Notes under the pieces: model-generated | Seen by the model: the letters and a program-made list of their open reading frames with translations, nothing else | What the model was told of the DNA's origin: nothing | The model's database searches: none | Source: Sporolactobacillus kofuensis | Lineage (GTDB): Bacteria; Bacillota; Bacilli; Bacillales; Sporolactobacillaceae | DNA length: 64,000 bases | Reading direction: 5' to 3' | NCBI RefSeq assembly: GCF_024125425.1 | Contig: NZ_JAMXWN010000004.1 | Location: 1 to 64,000 of the forward strand | Position numbers and translations under genes: made by a program | Shown here: one piece after another, positions 19,145-27,360 of the stretch | How positions within the stretch are numbered: the first letter of the stretch is position 1 | How the letters are laid out: each line of letters starts with the position of its first letter

Positions 19145-19924
19145 TTACCATAACACTGAAGGAAGTATCCGCTCCGCCATCAAGTCATCAAGGCTTCGGA
19201 ATTGATACCCCTGCTTCTTAAGATCATGGATCACACGTGGTAATGCTTGGGCATTATCCCGAGAAACCGTATGAAGCAAAAGGATAGCTCCAGGATGGAT
19301 TCGGTTCATAATATGTTCGTACGCATAGTCTGCCCCATGCTGATCATCCCGGATCCAATCCCTATAGGCCGCCGACCAGAATACGCTAATATAGCCTTCA
19401 TCTTTGCCCAGCTTAAGCGACCGTTCACTAAACGTTCCTCTTGGAGGCCGCAGATAAATCATTCGTTGGTCACCGGTTAGTTTTGTATAACGGGTTTTTA
19501 GCTTCTTAAGTTCTTCCTTATATCGTGCATCACTGATTTTCGATAGATCGGGATGTCCCCAAGAATGGTTACCAATAAGATGCCCTTCTTTAACCATACG
19601 TTTTACCATATTCGGTTGATCTGAAATATAATGTCCGGTGACGAAAAAAGTAGCCGGGACATGTTCTTTCTTAAGCGTATCAAGAATTCCTGCAGTGTAC
19701 CCTGCTTCATAACCATTATCAAAGGTTAGAAAGAGTTCTTTTTTTGAGGAATCACCAATATAGATGCCATCATATTTTTTCAGCAATGCCTCATATTCTG
19801 GTTCTGTCGTCGCCGGTTGATTATTTTTTGCGGGTTTGAAATACCAATCTTCCGCACTACTTGAAAATGGGTGAAAGATCAGTCCGCATGTTGCGATGAG
19901 CAGTACAAGTGCAAGTTTTTTCAC
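19145..19924 (-). CDS. pdaA: polysaccharide deacetylase PdaA (spore cortex)
   Basis: Secreted NodB-type deacetylase of 259 residues. PdaA removes acetyl groups from N-acetylmuramic acid so that muramic delta-lactam can form in spore cortex. The signal peptide covers residues 1-24. The catalytic core has the PdaA-type motif LTFDNGYEAGYT (D69; N replaces the usual second D), metal ligands H120 and H124 in GNHSWGHPDL, and RPPRGTFS at 159-166. It starts with GTG after AGGAGAGGTGATC. Confidence 0.92.
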   Translation of the reverse strand: MKKLALVLLIATCGLIFHPFSSSAEDWYFKPAKNNQPATTEPEYEALLKKYDGIYIGDSSKKELFLTFDNGYEAGYTAGILDTLKKEHVPATFFVTGHYISDQPNMVKRMVKEGHLIGNHSWGHPDLSKISDARYKEELKKLKTRYTKLTGDQRMIYLRPPRGTFSERSLKLGKDEGYISVFWSAAYRDWIRDDQHGADYAYEHIMNRIHPGAILLLHTVSRDNAQALPRVIHDLKKQGYQFRSLDDLMAERILPSVLW

Positions 19925-19974
19925 ACGATCACCTCTCCTATATAGGTTGACCGTTTTTCTCGCATTTATGTTTA

Positions 19975-20178
19975 TTATTTTTCAGTGCGTTTGTCCGACC
20001 AGTCATCACGAAACCTTTGAATTTTCACTTCTAAGTTCGCCATCATCGCCAAAATGTTATCTAGATCTTCACAATCGACTGTTTGGGCATCTAATGCGTT
20101 CACAACCTGAGTGAGTAGTTTGAATCGATTTTTCAAATAAACCACCTGATCAGATTTCGAATGTGTCGCTCTCCCCAT
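19975..20178 (-). CDS. small SE1561-family (YfjT-like) protein
   Basis: Protein of 67 residues, soluble and mostly helical, opening MGRATHSKSDQVVYLKNRFK. The pattern and place just upstream of pdaA match the small SE1561-family proteins (YfjT in B. subtilis); function unknown. GGAGGTG lies 6 nt before the ATG at 20178. It precedes pdaA by 50 nt on the same strand and may be co-transcribed. Confidence 0.7.
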   Translation of the reverse strand: MGRATHSKSDQVVYLKNRFKLLTQVVNALDAQTVDCEDLDNILAMMANLEVKIQRFRDDWSDKRTEK

Positions 20179-20261
20179 GTCCAGCACCTCCGCATTTACT
20201 TCTTTCTTTACTTTAGCACAGTGGGCATGGACCGTCTGGGTTTTTGATTAAACTGCTGCCA

Positions 20262-21041
20262 TCATCGCACCATATAGCGAAGCGAGACATGGTCCTGAAT
20301 GGGCATCCAGGCCCCTATACCTTGCTGCATTATGTTCTTCGCTTCAATGTTTGCTTTTCCACCCCGAAGCACAAGGAAGACTTCGCCATAAGTTATTTTG
20401 CCACGTTCATTCACCGCAGGAACAAAACCATACAAGTGACCGATTTGTTTCGATTGCACCTGATAAGGTCGGTCAATTTTTGTACCGGCACCGATAATGG
20501 TTGAAAATGAAATTGGCAAGTGTGTTTTAACCAATGTTTTTGCCATGATTAATTGACTGGCTTCCTCCATTTTCGGAACCTCCGAAGTTAATCCTCCGTT
20601 GACTTTCGCCTGTGCTTTCTGAATATAATCAAGTTGCTGACCATTTTTGCTGCCCCGTGCATCTACCGCGTTATCATTAATCTTCTTGTACTCCCAATTC
20701 ACAGACGTTTCTTTGGATACATAATTGAGCGGCCATTCGCCTAAATAAATACGTGCAGAATAGCCGATCGACCATTTGGACGGATGGATGACCGACTCAT
20801 TTAATAATTTAATCAACACTGGATTTTCAATAGCAACATTTGCGGTCTTAAGCAAAGCTTTTGTCTCACGACTGGGGACGAGTTCTGAGGCATCATGTGT
20901 TGGATTCGGGTACGTATTCTCCTTCGATATATCCACAACAAATTCAGGCAGTTTATTCGGAACCGCACTCTTCGCTTCAACTCCTGATTGAAAAGCAAAA
21001 AGAAGAATGAAGCTGGAGACAAGGGCTACGATTTTCTTCAT
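20262..21041 (-). CDS. yfkD: YfkD-like secreted protein
   Basis: Protein of 259 residues with a clear signal peptide (MKKIVALVSSFILLFAFQSG, cleavage near residue 24). The rest is soluble with no known catalytic motif, and resembles YfkD of Bacillus, whose role is unknown. The ATG at 21041 follows AAAAGGAG; seven further codons upstream are open but lie over the ribosome site. The neighbours pdaA and yfkF agree with the assignment. Confidence 0.8.
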   Translation of the reverse strand: MKKIVALVSSFILLFAFQSGVEAKSAVPNKLPEFVVDISKENTYPNPTHDASELVPSRETKALLKTANVAIENPVLIKLLNESVIHPSKWSIGYSARIYLGEWPLNYVSKETSVNWEYKKINDNAVDARGSKNGQQLDYIQKAQAKVNGGLTSEVPKMEEASQLIMAKTLVKTHLPISFSTIIGAGTKIDRPYQVQSKQIGHLYGFVPAVNERGKITYGEVFLVLRGGKANIEAKNIMQQGIGAWMPIQDHVSLRYMVR

Positions 21042-21166
21042 ATCAGAAAACTCCTTTTTCACTTATCTTCTGCTTGCTCCCATGAATTTATCCAAGAAGT
21101 GAAGTACGGCTAAGTCACATTTTATTAAAAGGTGTCTCAAAAACCTATTGAATGTCCGCCACCCTT

Positions 21167-21239
21167 TTTCGCGCGGTTTCCGATCAGATTCGCGCGTATT
21201 CACGGATTTTTCGGCGCCCTTTTGAATCTGTTTCGCACG
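21167..21239. repeat. phased TTTCGCGCG repeat, copy 2
   Basis: Four units at 21167, 21188, 21209 and 21231 (TTTCGCGCG, ATTCGCGCG, TTTCGGCGC, TTTCGCACG) are spaced 21, 21 and 22 bp. Same design as 382-449, again ~40 bp beyond a leftward terminator. The gap 21042-21338 otherwise holds only that terminator. Confidence 0.6.
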
Positions 21240-21274
21240 ACACGCACTCACCATCCTCTATGTGCTTTACAGAA

Positions 21275-21315
21275 CAAAAAACCGCAAGCAGCTTATTGCA
21301 CGCCACTTACGGTTA
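21275..21315 (-). terminator. aminotransferase terminator
   Basis: Read leftward, the stem ACCGTAAG/CTTGCGGT encloses a 17-nt loop and is followed by six Ts. Confidence 0.7.
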
Positions 21316-21338
21316 TATGAAGCAAATTTTTCAGTTCA

Positions 21339-22514
21339 TCAATCAAAAAGATGCAATTGTCCGATCCGTTCAACGGCTTCGGCAAGTCTTTCTGGTTCAC
21401 TAAGAAGTCCGATCCGCACATAATTTTCGCCGCTTGTTCCAAATCCTACACCTGGCGCAAGGACAACATGTGCTTTTTCAAGTACATACTCGAAAAATGA
21501 CTCTGAAGTGTATCCTTCAGGAACAGGTAACCAACCAAAAAATGAGCCCTTGGACGGTACTGCATTCCAACCGATCTTGTGCGCGGCATCAAAAAAAGCA
21601 TTACGACGTGATTCATAACGTTGCACAAGCTCTCGGACACAGTCTTGAGAACTAAGTAAAGCTGTGGCACTCGCTTCCTGGATTCCTCCGAACAAACTAA
21701 CAAAATAATGATCCTGGAACAGCTCAATTGCTTCGATGACACTCTTATTGCCAAGTGCGAAACCGACACGCCATCCGGCCATGTTGTAGGTTTTTGACAT
21801 GGTATAAGTCTCTATACCGACCTCTTTTGCTCCTGGGGTCTGCAGAAAGCTGCGCGGTTTCTGGCCATCAAAGCCCAGTGCGCCATATGCAAAATCATGC
21901 AATACGCAAATATTATGGCGCTCAGCTACGTTCACCGTCTCTTCAAAAAAGTCAGCCGGTGCTGTCGCTGCGGTTGGATTGTTCGGATAGTTAAGAAACA
22001 TCAACTTTGCTTTATCTAACAGGCTTTCCGACATCGATCCATAATCAGGGAGAAATGCATTTTCTTCTCGGAGTGGCATCTTTTCCATAGTCAGGTTTGC
22101 CAGTGCAAATCCGGATAAATAGTCCGGATAACCCGGATCCGGCATCAATACCGTATCCCCACTATTTAATAAGCATTCACCAATTTCAACAAGTCCGGTT
22201 TTCGATCCGAAAAGAATCGCGACTTCTGTCTTCGGGTCAAGATCCACATCATATTCACGCTTATAAAAGGTTGCGACCGCTTCTTTAAGAAAATCATAAC
22301 CTCTAAACGGTGAATACTTGTGATAGAGCGGGTTCGCCGCTGCATTCTGTAGCGATTTAACAATGTGCGGAGGTGTTGGTTGATCAGGATTTCCCTGACC
22401 CAGATTAATTACATCATAACCCTTTGCAATTTCTGCATTGGTTTTCACAACCAGGTCGGCAAAAAATTGCTTGGGCAAACGGTTTAGAGCATCAGATTTT
22501 GCAAAATCGACCAT
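21339..22514 (-). CDS. mtnE: class I/II aminotransferase, MtnE-like
   Basis: PLP-dependent fold-type I aminotransferase of 391 residues. The PLP lysine is K241 in TYTMSKTYNMAGWRVGF, with LNYPNNPT (174-181) and HDFAYGALGFDG (206-217) completing the cofactor site and RIGLL near the end binding the substrate carboxylate. The opening ...LPKQFFADLV...VINLGQGNPDQPTPPHIV closely resembles B. subtilis MtnE, which converts 2-keto-4-methylthiobutyrate to methionine. No other methionine-salvage gene is in the window, so the substrate is inferred; DapL or AspC-like activity is possible. The ATG at 22514 follows TGGAAGTGG. Confidence 0.8.
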   Translation of the reverse strand: MVDFAKSDALNRLPKQFFADLVVKTNAEIAKGYDVINLGQGNPDQPTPPHIVKSLQNAAANPLYHKYSPFRGYDFLKEAVATFYKREYDVDLDPKTEVAILFGSKTGLVEIGECLLNSGDTVLMPDPGYPDYLSGFALANLTMEKMPLREENAFLPDYGSMSESLLDKAKLMFLNYPNNPTAATAPADFFEETVNVAERHNICVLHDFAYGALGFDGQKPRSFLQTPGAKEVGIETYTMSKTYNMAGWRVGFALGNKSVIEAIELFQDHYFVSLFGGIQEASATALLSSQDCVRELVQRYESRRNAFFDAAHKIGWNAVPSKGSFFGWLPVPEGYTSESFFEYVLEKAHVVLAPGVGFGTSGENYVRIGLLSEPERLAEAVERIGQLHLFD

Positions 22515-22800
22515 CCATTTCCACTTCCAAATCTATGAATATAATTTTCAGTGCATTAAAAATAGTTATAAAGAAACAGTACCTTTATTTTGGTAGATCA
22601 GCAACGATTTGTAAAGGATACTTGGCTCATCAAAGAAAAAAAGAATAATTCTGGTGTATGATGTCCGCTCACATTTCCAATGATCTGGAAAATTTTTATC
22701 ATCAGGACGCATCACCTAAAATCAGGTATACTTGATCTTGCTGAGTTTGTTCGGACATTAATGAGCATCCATTTTCTTGTGGACAGAAGGAGCAACAGGT
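22515..22800. other. divergent promoter region, no gene
   Basis: AT-rich space between the diverging aminotransferase and MFS genes. A rightward -10-like TATACT lies near 22727 without a good -35. No riboswitch core (S-box, T-box) is visible and I see no small gene. Confidence 0.5.
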
Positions 22801-24003
22801 ATGAACACCGCTTATCAACGTTTCCAATTTTCATTACTGATCAGTACTGTCTTTATTTGTGGTGCGGCTGAAGGCATGCTACTCCCAGTAATCGCGACGC
22901 TACTTGAAAAAAATGATGTACCCGCGATTCTGAACGGTGTTGGCTCAATGTCGCTTTATGTAGGCATGTTGCTCTCTGTTCCGCTCATGGAGAAACCCAT
23001 GCGGCGATTGGGTTATAAGCTCTTTCTTATTTTTGGATTAGCTCTGATCACCATCCCTCTTTTCCTTTTTCCTCTATGGATAAATATCTGGTTTTGGTTT
23101 GCATTAAGAATCTGTGTTGGTTTTGGCGACAGTATGCTTCATTTTGCCGCACAAACATGGATTACGATTGACAGTCCTCCAGGAAAACGTGGCCGTACTA
23201 TTTCTTTCTATGGTTTTTCTTTTGGATTAGGCATCGCAGCAGGTCCTATGCTTGTACGTCTTCTTGACTACGGTACAGCCGTTCCATTCATTATAAGTGG
23301 TTTCTTTTGTACGGTCGTGTTGTTCCTGTTGCTGCTCCTTAAAAATGAATTTCCTGAACTGGTCGATACGAACGATTCATCTGTACAGCAACTTTTCACT
23401 CGCTATAAAAAAGTCATTACTGCAGCGTGGTCAGGGCTCGTGACCACTTTTGCTTTCGGCTATCTCGAAACGTCAATGAATAACAGTTTTCCTATTTTTG
23501 CTTTGAGAAATGGGTATACGCTCGATGCGATGTCAGCCCTACTTCCGGCCTTCGTTATGGGAGGATTATTGACTCAGGTTCCATTAGGCATGATCGGCGA
23601 CCGAATGGGGCGCAAACGATTACTTCCGCTCATGTGTCTGTTAGGGTCTATTTCTCTTGCACTCACTGGATTGTTGTCGGTATATTTTTACGGGATCTTC
23701 TTCACCTTACTAGCGGCCGGCATGTTGATTGGTTCCCTCTATTCGATGAGTATGAGCTATGTCAGTGACTTGCTTGAGCGTGAACAAATCCCGCTCGGCA
23801 ATATTCTAATGATGATCTGCTACAGCATGGGATGCATTGTGGGACCTGTAACAGGAAACACGCTCATCAACTTTATCCATGGGAGTGGATTATTCTACGG
23901 AATTGCTCTCTTCATTTTGCTTGCTTCAGTAAGTTGTTGGATTCATCAAAAGTCCCTTGCGCGTCACAACTACTATGGTGAAAAGGCAGCCTCAGGTCAG
24001 TGA
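22801..24003 (+). CDS. yfkF: MFS transporter, YfkF-like
   Basis: Major facilitator of 400 residues with 12 predicted helices. The loop 2-3 region carries a degenerate MFS signature (EKPMRRLGYKLFL), and the loop 8-9 copy is stronger (GMIGDRMGRKRLLPLM). N- and C-terminal halves are joined by a loop near residue 195. The place between yfkD-like and yfkH-like genes points to YfkF, a predicted drug or metabolite exporter; substrate unknown. The ATG at 22801 follows AAGGAGC; eight upstream codons are open but include that site. Confidence 0.82.
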   Translation: MNTAYQRFQFSLLISTVFICGAAEGMLLPVIATLLEKNDVPAILNGVGSMSLYVGMLLSVPLMEKPMRRLGYKLFLIFGLALITIPLFLFPLWINIWFWFALRICVGFGDSMLHFAAQTWITIDSPPGKRGRTISFYGFSFGLGIAAGPMLVRLLDYGTAVPFIISGFFCTVVLFLLLLLKNEFPELVDTNDSSVQQLFTRYKKVITAAWSGLVTTFAFGYLETSMNNSFPIFALRNGYTLDAMSALLPAFVMGGLLTQVPLGMIGDRMGRKRLLPLMCLLGSISLALTGLLSVYFYGIFFTLLAAGMLIGSLYSMSMSYVSDLLEREQIPLGNILMMICYSMGCIVGPVTGNTLINFIHGSGLFYGIALFILLASVSCWIHQKSLARHNYYGEKAASGQ

Positions 24004-24080
24004 TACAATTCGTGCTGCTTACGCTCTTGTAGATCCCCCATGAACCTTCCCCTTCAAGTTGCATATGCTATGAGAGCAAC

Positions 24081-24112
24081 GGGCTTTCCTACGCGCGCAG
24101 TGAAGCCCCTCC
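24081..24112 (-). repeat. decayed fragment of the dispersed repeat
   Basis: GGGCTTTCC, CGCGCGC, GTGA and GCCCCTCC occur here in the same order as the 3' part of copy A at 17641-17736 (GCGCTATCC, GGGCGC, GTGA, GCCTCCC). The match is short and broken, so this may be a remnant or chance. Confidence 0.35.
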
Positions 24113-24121
24113 TTTAGGAGG
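24108..24121 (+). promoter_or_regulatory. ribosome-site-masking hairpin
   Basis: CCTCC, TTTA, GGAGG: the last five bases belong to the ribosome-binding site of the gene that starts at TTG 24130. Folding of the mRNA would hide that site. Confidence 0.45.
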
Positions 24122-24129
24122 AATAGCTC

Positions 24130-24567
24130 TTGAAAAAAAATCTATTAGTACCGAACCTTAATGCAGCGACCCATTGGATGAATCAAAAAGTGACACGTGA
24201 AGGACTGATTGGCGCTCCATCACTGATTCATTTTTGGGCGATTAGTTGCTCGAAATGTAAAAATGCCCTGCCTGTCATCCAATCGATCCGTGAAAAGTAT
24301 CCTCAAGAATTGAATGTTGTAGCCATTCACATGCCTTTGTCTGAGGCAGATTTGGATGTCAATGAGGTTGCACATGTTGCAGCGGACTATTCCATCACTG
24401 AACCTATTTTAATTGATAATAAGCATCATCTTGCCGATCTGTTTGGTAATCGATTTGTCCCTGCATACTATTTGTTTGACGCAGGCGGACATCTTGTCGA
24501 GTATCACTTAGGCGAACGTGGTGCACTTCGCATATACAAGGCTACCGATCGTCTGCTCCATCGTTAA
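24130..24567 (+). CDS. TlpA-like redoxin
   Basis: Thioredoxin-fold protein of 145 residues with the active-site pair C36-x-x-C39 (WAISCSKCKNALP) and the cis-Pro segment FVPAYYLFD. It has no signal peptide or membrane anchor, unlike ResA or StoA, so it should act in the cytoplasm as a thiol-disulphide reductase or AhpC/TSA-type reductant. TTG start, 8 nt after AGGAGG. It ends 4 nt inside the end of the converging VanZ-like gene. The partner is unknown. Confidence 0.8.
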   Translation: MKKNLLVPNLNAATHWMNQKVTREGLIGAPSLIHFWAISCSKCKNALPVIQSIREKYPQELNVVAIHMPLSEADLDVNEVAHVAADYSITEPILIDNKHHLADLFGNRFVPAYYLFDAGGHLVEYHLGERGALRIYKATDRLLHR

Positions 24568-25004
24568 TGAGAATAGAAAATAATCACCTTTCGTCTAAGC
24601 GTCTGGACAATCATGAAGAATAACCAGCCAATGAGTGTACCCAGAGTATTTAACAGGATGTCGTCAATATCGAATATTCTTGCTGCAAAGAAATATTGAC
24701 AGAGTTCGATCACAGCACTCACCATACATCCCAAGCTCAACTGCCACGCAAATCGTTGTTTTGAACGGATAATCATAGGCAAAAAAATACCTAATGGAAG
24801 AAAAAGTATGACATTTCCAACTATATTTTTTATAAAAAGTGCACTACTGCCACTCCTCAACATCAGGCGTACACTACTGAACGGTATCAGGTTGCTTGAT
24901 TTTCCGTACGTGTAATAGTTATGCGTGAAAAGTGTGAGAAAGATGAGAGTGAACAGATAAAGGATAAAGGCGATCACTAGATACTTATTTATTCTATACA
25001 GCAT
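24564..25004 (-). CDS. VanZ-family membrane protein
   Basis: Membrane protein of 146 residues with four helices and the VanZ-family pattern NLIPFSS, then IVGNVILFLPLGIFLP, then ELCQYFFAARIFDIDDILLNTLGTLIGW. VanZ itself gives teicoplanin resistance, but most homologues have no known role and no van genes are present here. The ATG at 25004 follows GGGGGGAG. Confidence 0.85.
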   Translation of the reverse strand: MLYRINKYLVIAFILYLFTLIFLTLFTHNYYTYGKSSNLIPFSSVRLMLRSGSSALFIKNIVGNVILFLPLGIFLPMIIRSKQRFAWQLSLGCMVSAVIELCQYFFAARIFDIDDILLNTLGTLIGWLFFMIVQTLRRKVIIFYSH

Positions 25005-25157
25005 GGCCACTCCCCCCATCCCTATAAGTATGATTTCGAGGAGAAATGATGCCCCTAAATAAAATCGAAGAATAAAAGTGACTCTAAGCTGGACATATAG
25101 TTCCCTATGCTCTACAATAAATGTAAATTAGTTTAAAATAATTATAATTTATTTTTC

Positions 25158-25226
25158 AATGCTGTCGCTAGCTCTAGCGGCAGCATTGACTGCTTTTAGG
25201 GGTTACGATGATGATTATTATTCTCA
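25158..25226 (+). promoter_or_regulatory. pfeT leader: hairpin plus Fur-box-like segment
   Basis: A hairpin of about 14 bp (25158-25189) is followed after 18 nt by GATGATGATTATTATTCTC (25208-25226), which matches 15 of 19 bases of the classic Fur box. The same pair of elements, with the same spacing, lies before the VIT-family gene at 31382-31450. The hairpin core TGCTGTC/GGCAGCA is identical in both, while six flanking base pairs change on both sides and still pair. A candidate -10 (TATAAT at 25144) would start the RNA at the hairpin. Confidence 0.6.
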
Positions 25227-25298
25227 ATTAAAAACATTTGATTTCAATTTCTGCTTGAAAAGTAAAAAATTCATAGTATCATATAATTAATATCATTT

Positions 25299-25313
25299 AA
25301 TAATTATTATAAT
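25299..25313 (+). promoter_or_regulatory. PerR box before pfeT
   Basis: TAATAATTATTATAA matches the PerR consensus TTATAATNATTATAA at 13 of 14 fixed positions. It ends 25 nt before the pfeT start, where a bound repressor would block expression. B. subtilis pfeT (zosA) is a known PerR target. Confidence 0.75.
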
Positions 25314-25338
25314 TTGAAATTTGAAGAGGGGTTGATTA

Positions 25339-27264
25339 ATGATGATGCAAGAAGCAAACCTCGCACAAACTCCGAATAGAAATCATTCGTTTGAACCTAT
25401 TCATAGACTTTGGAAAAACCATGGTGAACTCATCGCCGCACTGACCGGGGGTGCGCTGACCTTGGTCGCCTATTTGCTCAGCCTAGTGAGTGTGCCAAAT
25501 ATTTGGCTACTCTACCCACTGGCGTATATAATCGGTGGATTTTTCAAAGCAAGAGAAGGGATTACTGATACGGTGAAGACGCACCAGCTAAATGTTGAAC
25601 TCCTAATGGTCACCGCTGCAATCGGTGCAGCCTGCATCGGCCATTGGATGGAAGGTGCAATCCTGATCTTTATCTTCGCTTTGAGTGGCGCGCTCGAAAC
25701 CTACTCAACTGCAAAAAGTACGAATGCCCTTTCCTCTCTAATGGAACTTCAACCGGAAGTGGCACGACTGGTCACAAATAATCAAGAACACATAATTTCA
25801 GTCACAACGATTCAACCTGGAGATACCATCCATGTTATGCCTGGAGAACGCATTCCTGCCGATGGTGTGATTCTCAAAGGTGAAACCACTGTCAATGAAG
25901 CCACGATGACCGGTGAATCTGTTCCTGTCTACAAAAAGAAGGGAACGTCCCTTATGGCGGGCACAATGAACATTGACGGCAGTGTCTTTGTCCGTGTAAC
26001 CAAAAAGAGTCATGACTCATTATTTAGTAAAATATTGGAACTTGTTCAGTCCGCACAAAAAGAGAAAGCACCGACACAGCTCTTCATTGAACGCTTTGAA
26101 CGAACCTATGTAAAAATCGTGTTACTTGCTACAGCAGTGATGCTCTTTGCACCGCATTTTTTGTTTGGGTGGTCATGGAGTGACACGATTTACCGTGCCA
26201 TGGTGCTTCTTGTTGTCGCATCCCCATGTGCACTCGTTGCTTCGACAACACCAGCCGTTCTTTCAGCCGTAGCCTATGGTGCACGTCGCGGCATTCTCAT
26301 CAAGGGCGGTGTTCATCTGGAACAATTAGCCACAGTTAAAGCGATTGCCTTCGATAAAACCGGAACCATGACAAAAGGGTCTCCGGAAGTCGTATCCTTT
26401 ATTAATTGTAGCGGACGAGACGACAAAACATTTTTAGCAGAAATCGCTGCCGTTGAGAACCAGTCGTCCCACCCACTTGGTACAGCGATTGTGACTTTTG
26501 CTGCAAAACATTCTGCAGCAGCACTCCCTTCGGCAAGTAATATTAAGGTTATTCCGGGTTTTGGTGTAAAGGGAACCGTTGGAGAAACCGACTATCAGAT
26601 TGGCAAGAGACAAATGATGGATCGTGATGCTCTTGATCAATTCACAAAGGAGAATCGTTCATCTGAAATCGATGAAAGTCAAACGTTGGTGTATGTCGCC
26701 ACGGCTGGGAAAGTGATCGGTCTGTTCACCTTAAAGGATCAAATCCGTGAATCAACGGTTGCTGCAATTGAGAAACTGAAGAAATTCGGGATCCATACCA
26801 TCATGTTGACCGGTGATCATGAAAAAACTGCGGAGGCGATTCAAAATGAATCCGGCGTTGACAGTTATATCGCAAATTGTCTTCCGGAAAATAAAGTTAT
26901 CGCGATTAAAAAGTTGAGTGAGCACTATGGAAGCGTGGCTATGGTTGGTGATGGAATCAACGATACACCTGCACTTGCCCAGGCTTCGGTCGGGCTTGCT
27001 ATGGGCGCGGGTAACGATGCGGCTCTAGAAACCGCCGATATCGTATTAATGAAGAATGACCTTTCAAAGATTGCTGAAGCTGTTCGTTTGTCACGGAAAA
27101 TGAGTAAAATTATCAAAATGAATAGCACGTTCGCTCTAGCCATGATTGCTTTCCTACTCGCAGTTAATTTCTTACAATTTCTTACCATGCCTTTTGGCGT
27201 CATTGGTCATGAGGGGAGCACCATTCTTGTTATTCTGAATGGACTAAGATTATTACGTGGCTAA
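25339..27264 (+). CDS. pfeT: P1B4-type metal-efflux ATPase PfeT
   Basis: P-type ATPase of 641 residues that exports a transition metal, most likely Fe(II). It has no N-terminal metal-binding domain. Key motifs: TGES (191-194), transmembrane SPC (295-297), phosphorylated D339 in DKTGT, TGDH, GDGINDTP near 537, and HEGST (624-628) in the last helix. SPC with HEGST defines the P1B-4 group, unlike CPC of copper or zinc pumps. The upstream PerR box supports PfeT/ZosA, since B. subtilis PfeT is PerR-regulated and pumps iron. AGAGGGG precedes the ATG. A bidirectional terminator follows. Confidence 0.9.
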   Translation: MMMQEANLAQTPNRNHSFEPIHRLWKNHGELIAALTGGALTLVAYLLSLVSVPNIWLLYPLAYIIGGFFKAREGITDTVKTHQLNVELLMVTAAIGAACIGHWMEGAILIFIFALSGALETYSTAKSTNALSSLMELQPEVARLVTNNQEHIISVTTIQPGDTIHVMPGERIPADGVILKGETTVNEATMTGESVPVYKKKGTSLMAGTMNIDGSVFVRVTKKSHDSLFSKILELVQSAQKEKAPTQLFIERFERTYVKIVLLATAVMLFAPHFLFGWSWSDTIYRAMVLLVVASPCALVASTTPAVLSAVAYGARRGILIKGGVHLEQLATVKAIAFDKTGTMTKGSPEVVSFINCSGRDDKTFLAEIAAVENQSSHPLGTAIVTFAAKHSAAALPSASNIKVIPGFGVKGTVGETDYQIGKRQMMDRDALDQFTKENRSSEIDESQTLVYVATAGKVIGLFTLKDQIRESTVAAIEKLKKFGIHTIMLTGDHEKTAEAIQNESGVDSYIANCLPENKVIAIKKLSEHYGSVAMVGDGINDTPALAQASVGLAMGAGNDAALETADIVLMKNDLSKIAEAVRLSRKMSKIIKMNSTFALAMIAFLLAVNFLQFLTMPFGVIGHEGSTILVILNGLRLLRG

Positions 27265-27312
27265 TACACATGCGCAGGATTTTACTCAACCTTGCCAACG
27301 ATACAATTTTCG

Positions 27313-27347
27313 AAAAACGAGTCCTAGGATTTAATGGACTCGTTTTT
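27313..27347. terminator. pfeT/yfkH shared terminator
   Basis: Stem AAAAACGAGTCC/GGACTCGTTTTT with an 11-nt loop lies between the converging pfeT and yfkH. Confidence 0.85.
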
Positions 27348-27360
27348 ATTTTAAAAAGAA

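Noticed and set aside
25158-25226. Known metal riboswitch (yybP-ykoY, NiCo/czcD or M-box)
   Set aside because: The conserved core sequences of these classes are not visible; only a single hairpin and a Fur-like segment are.
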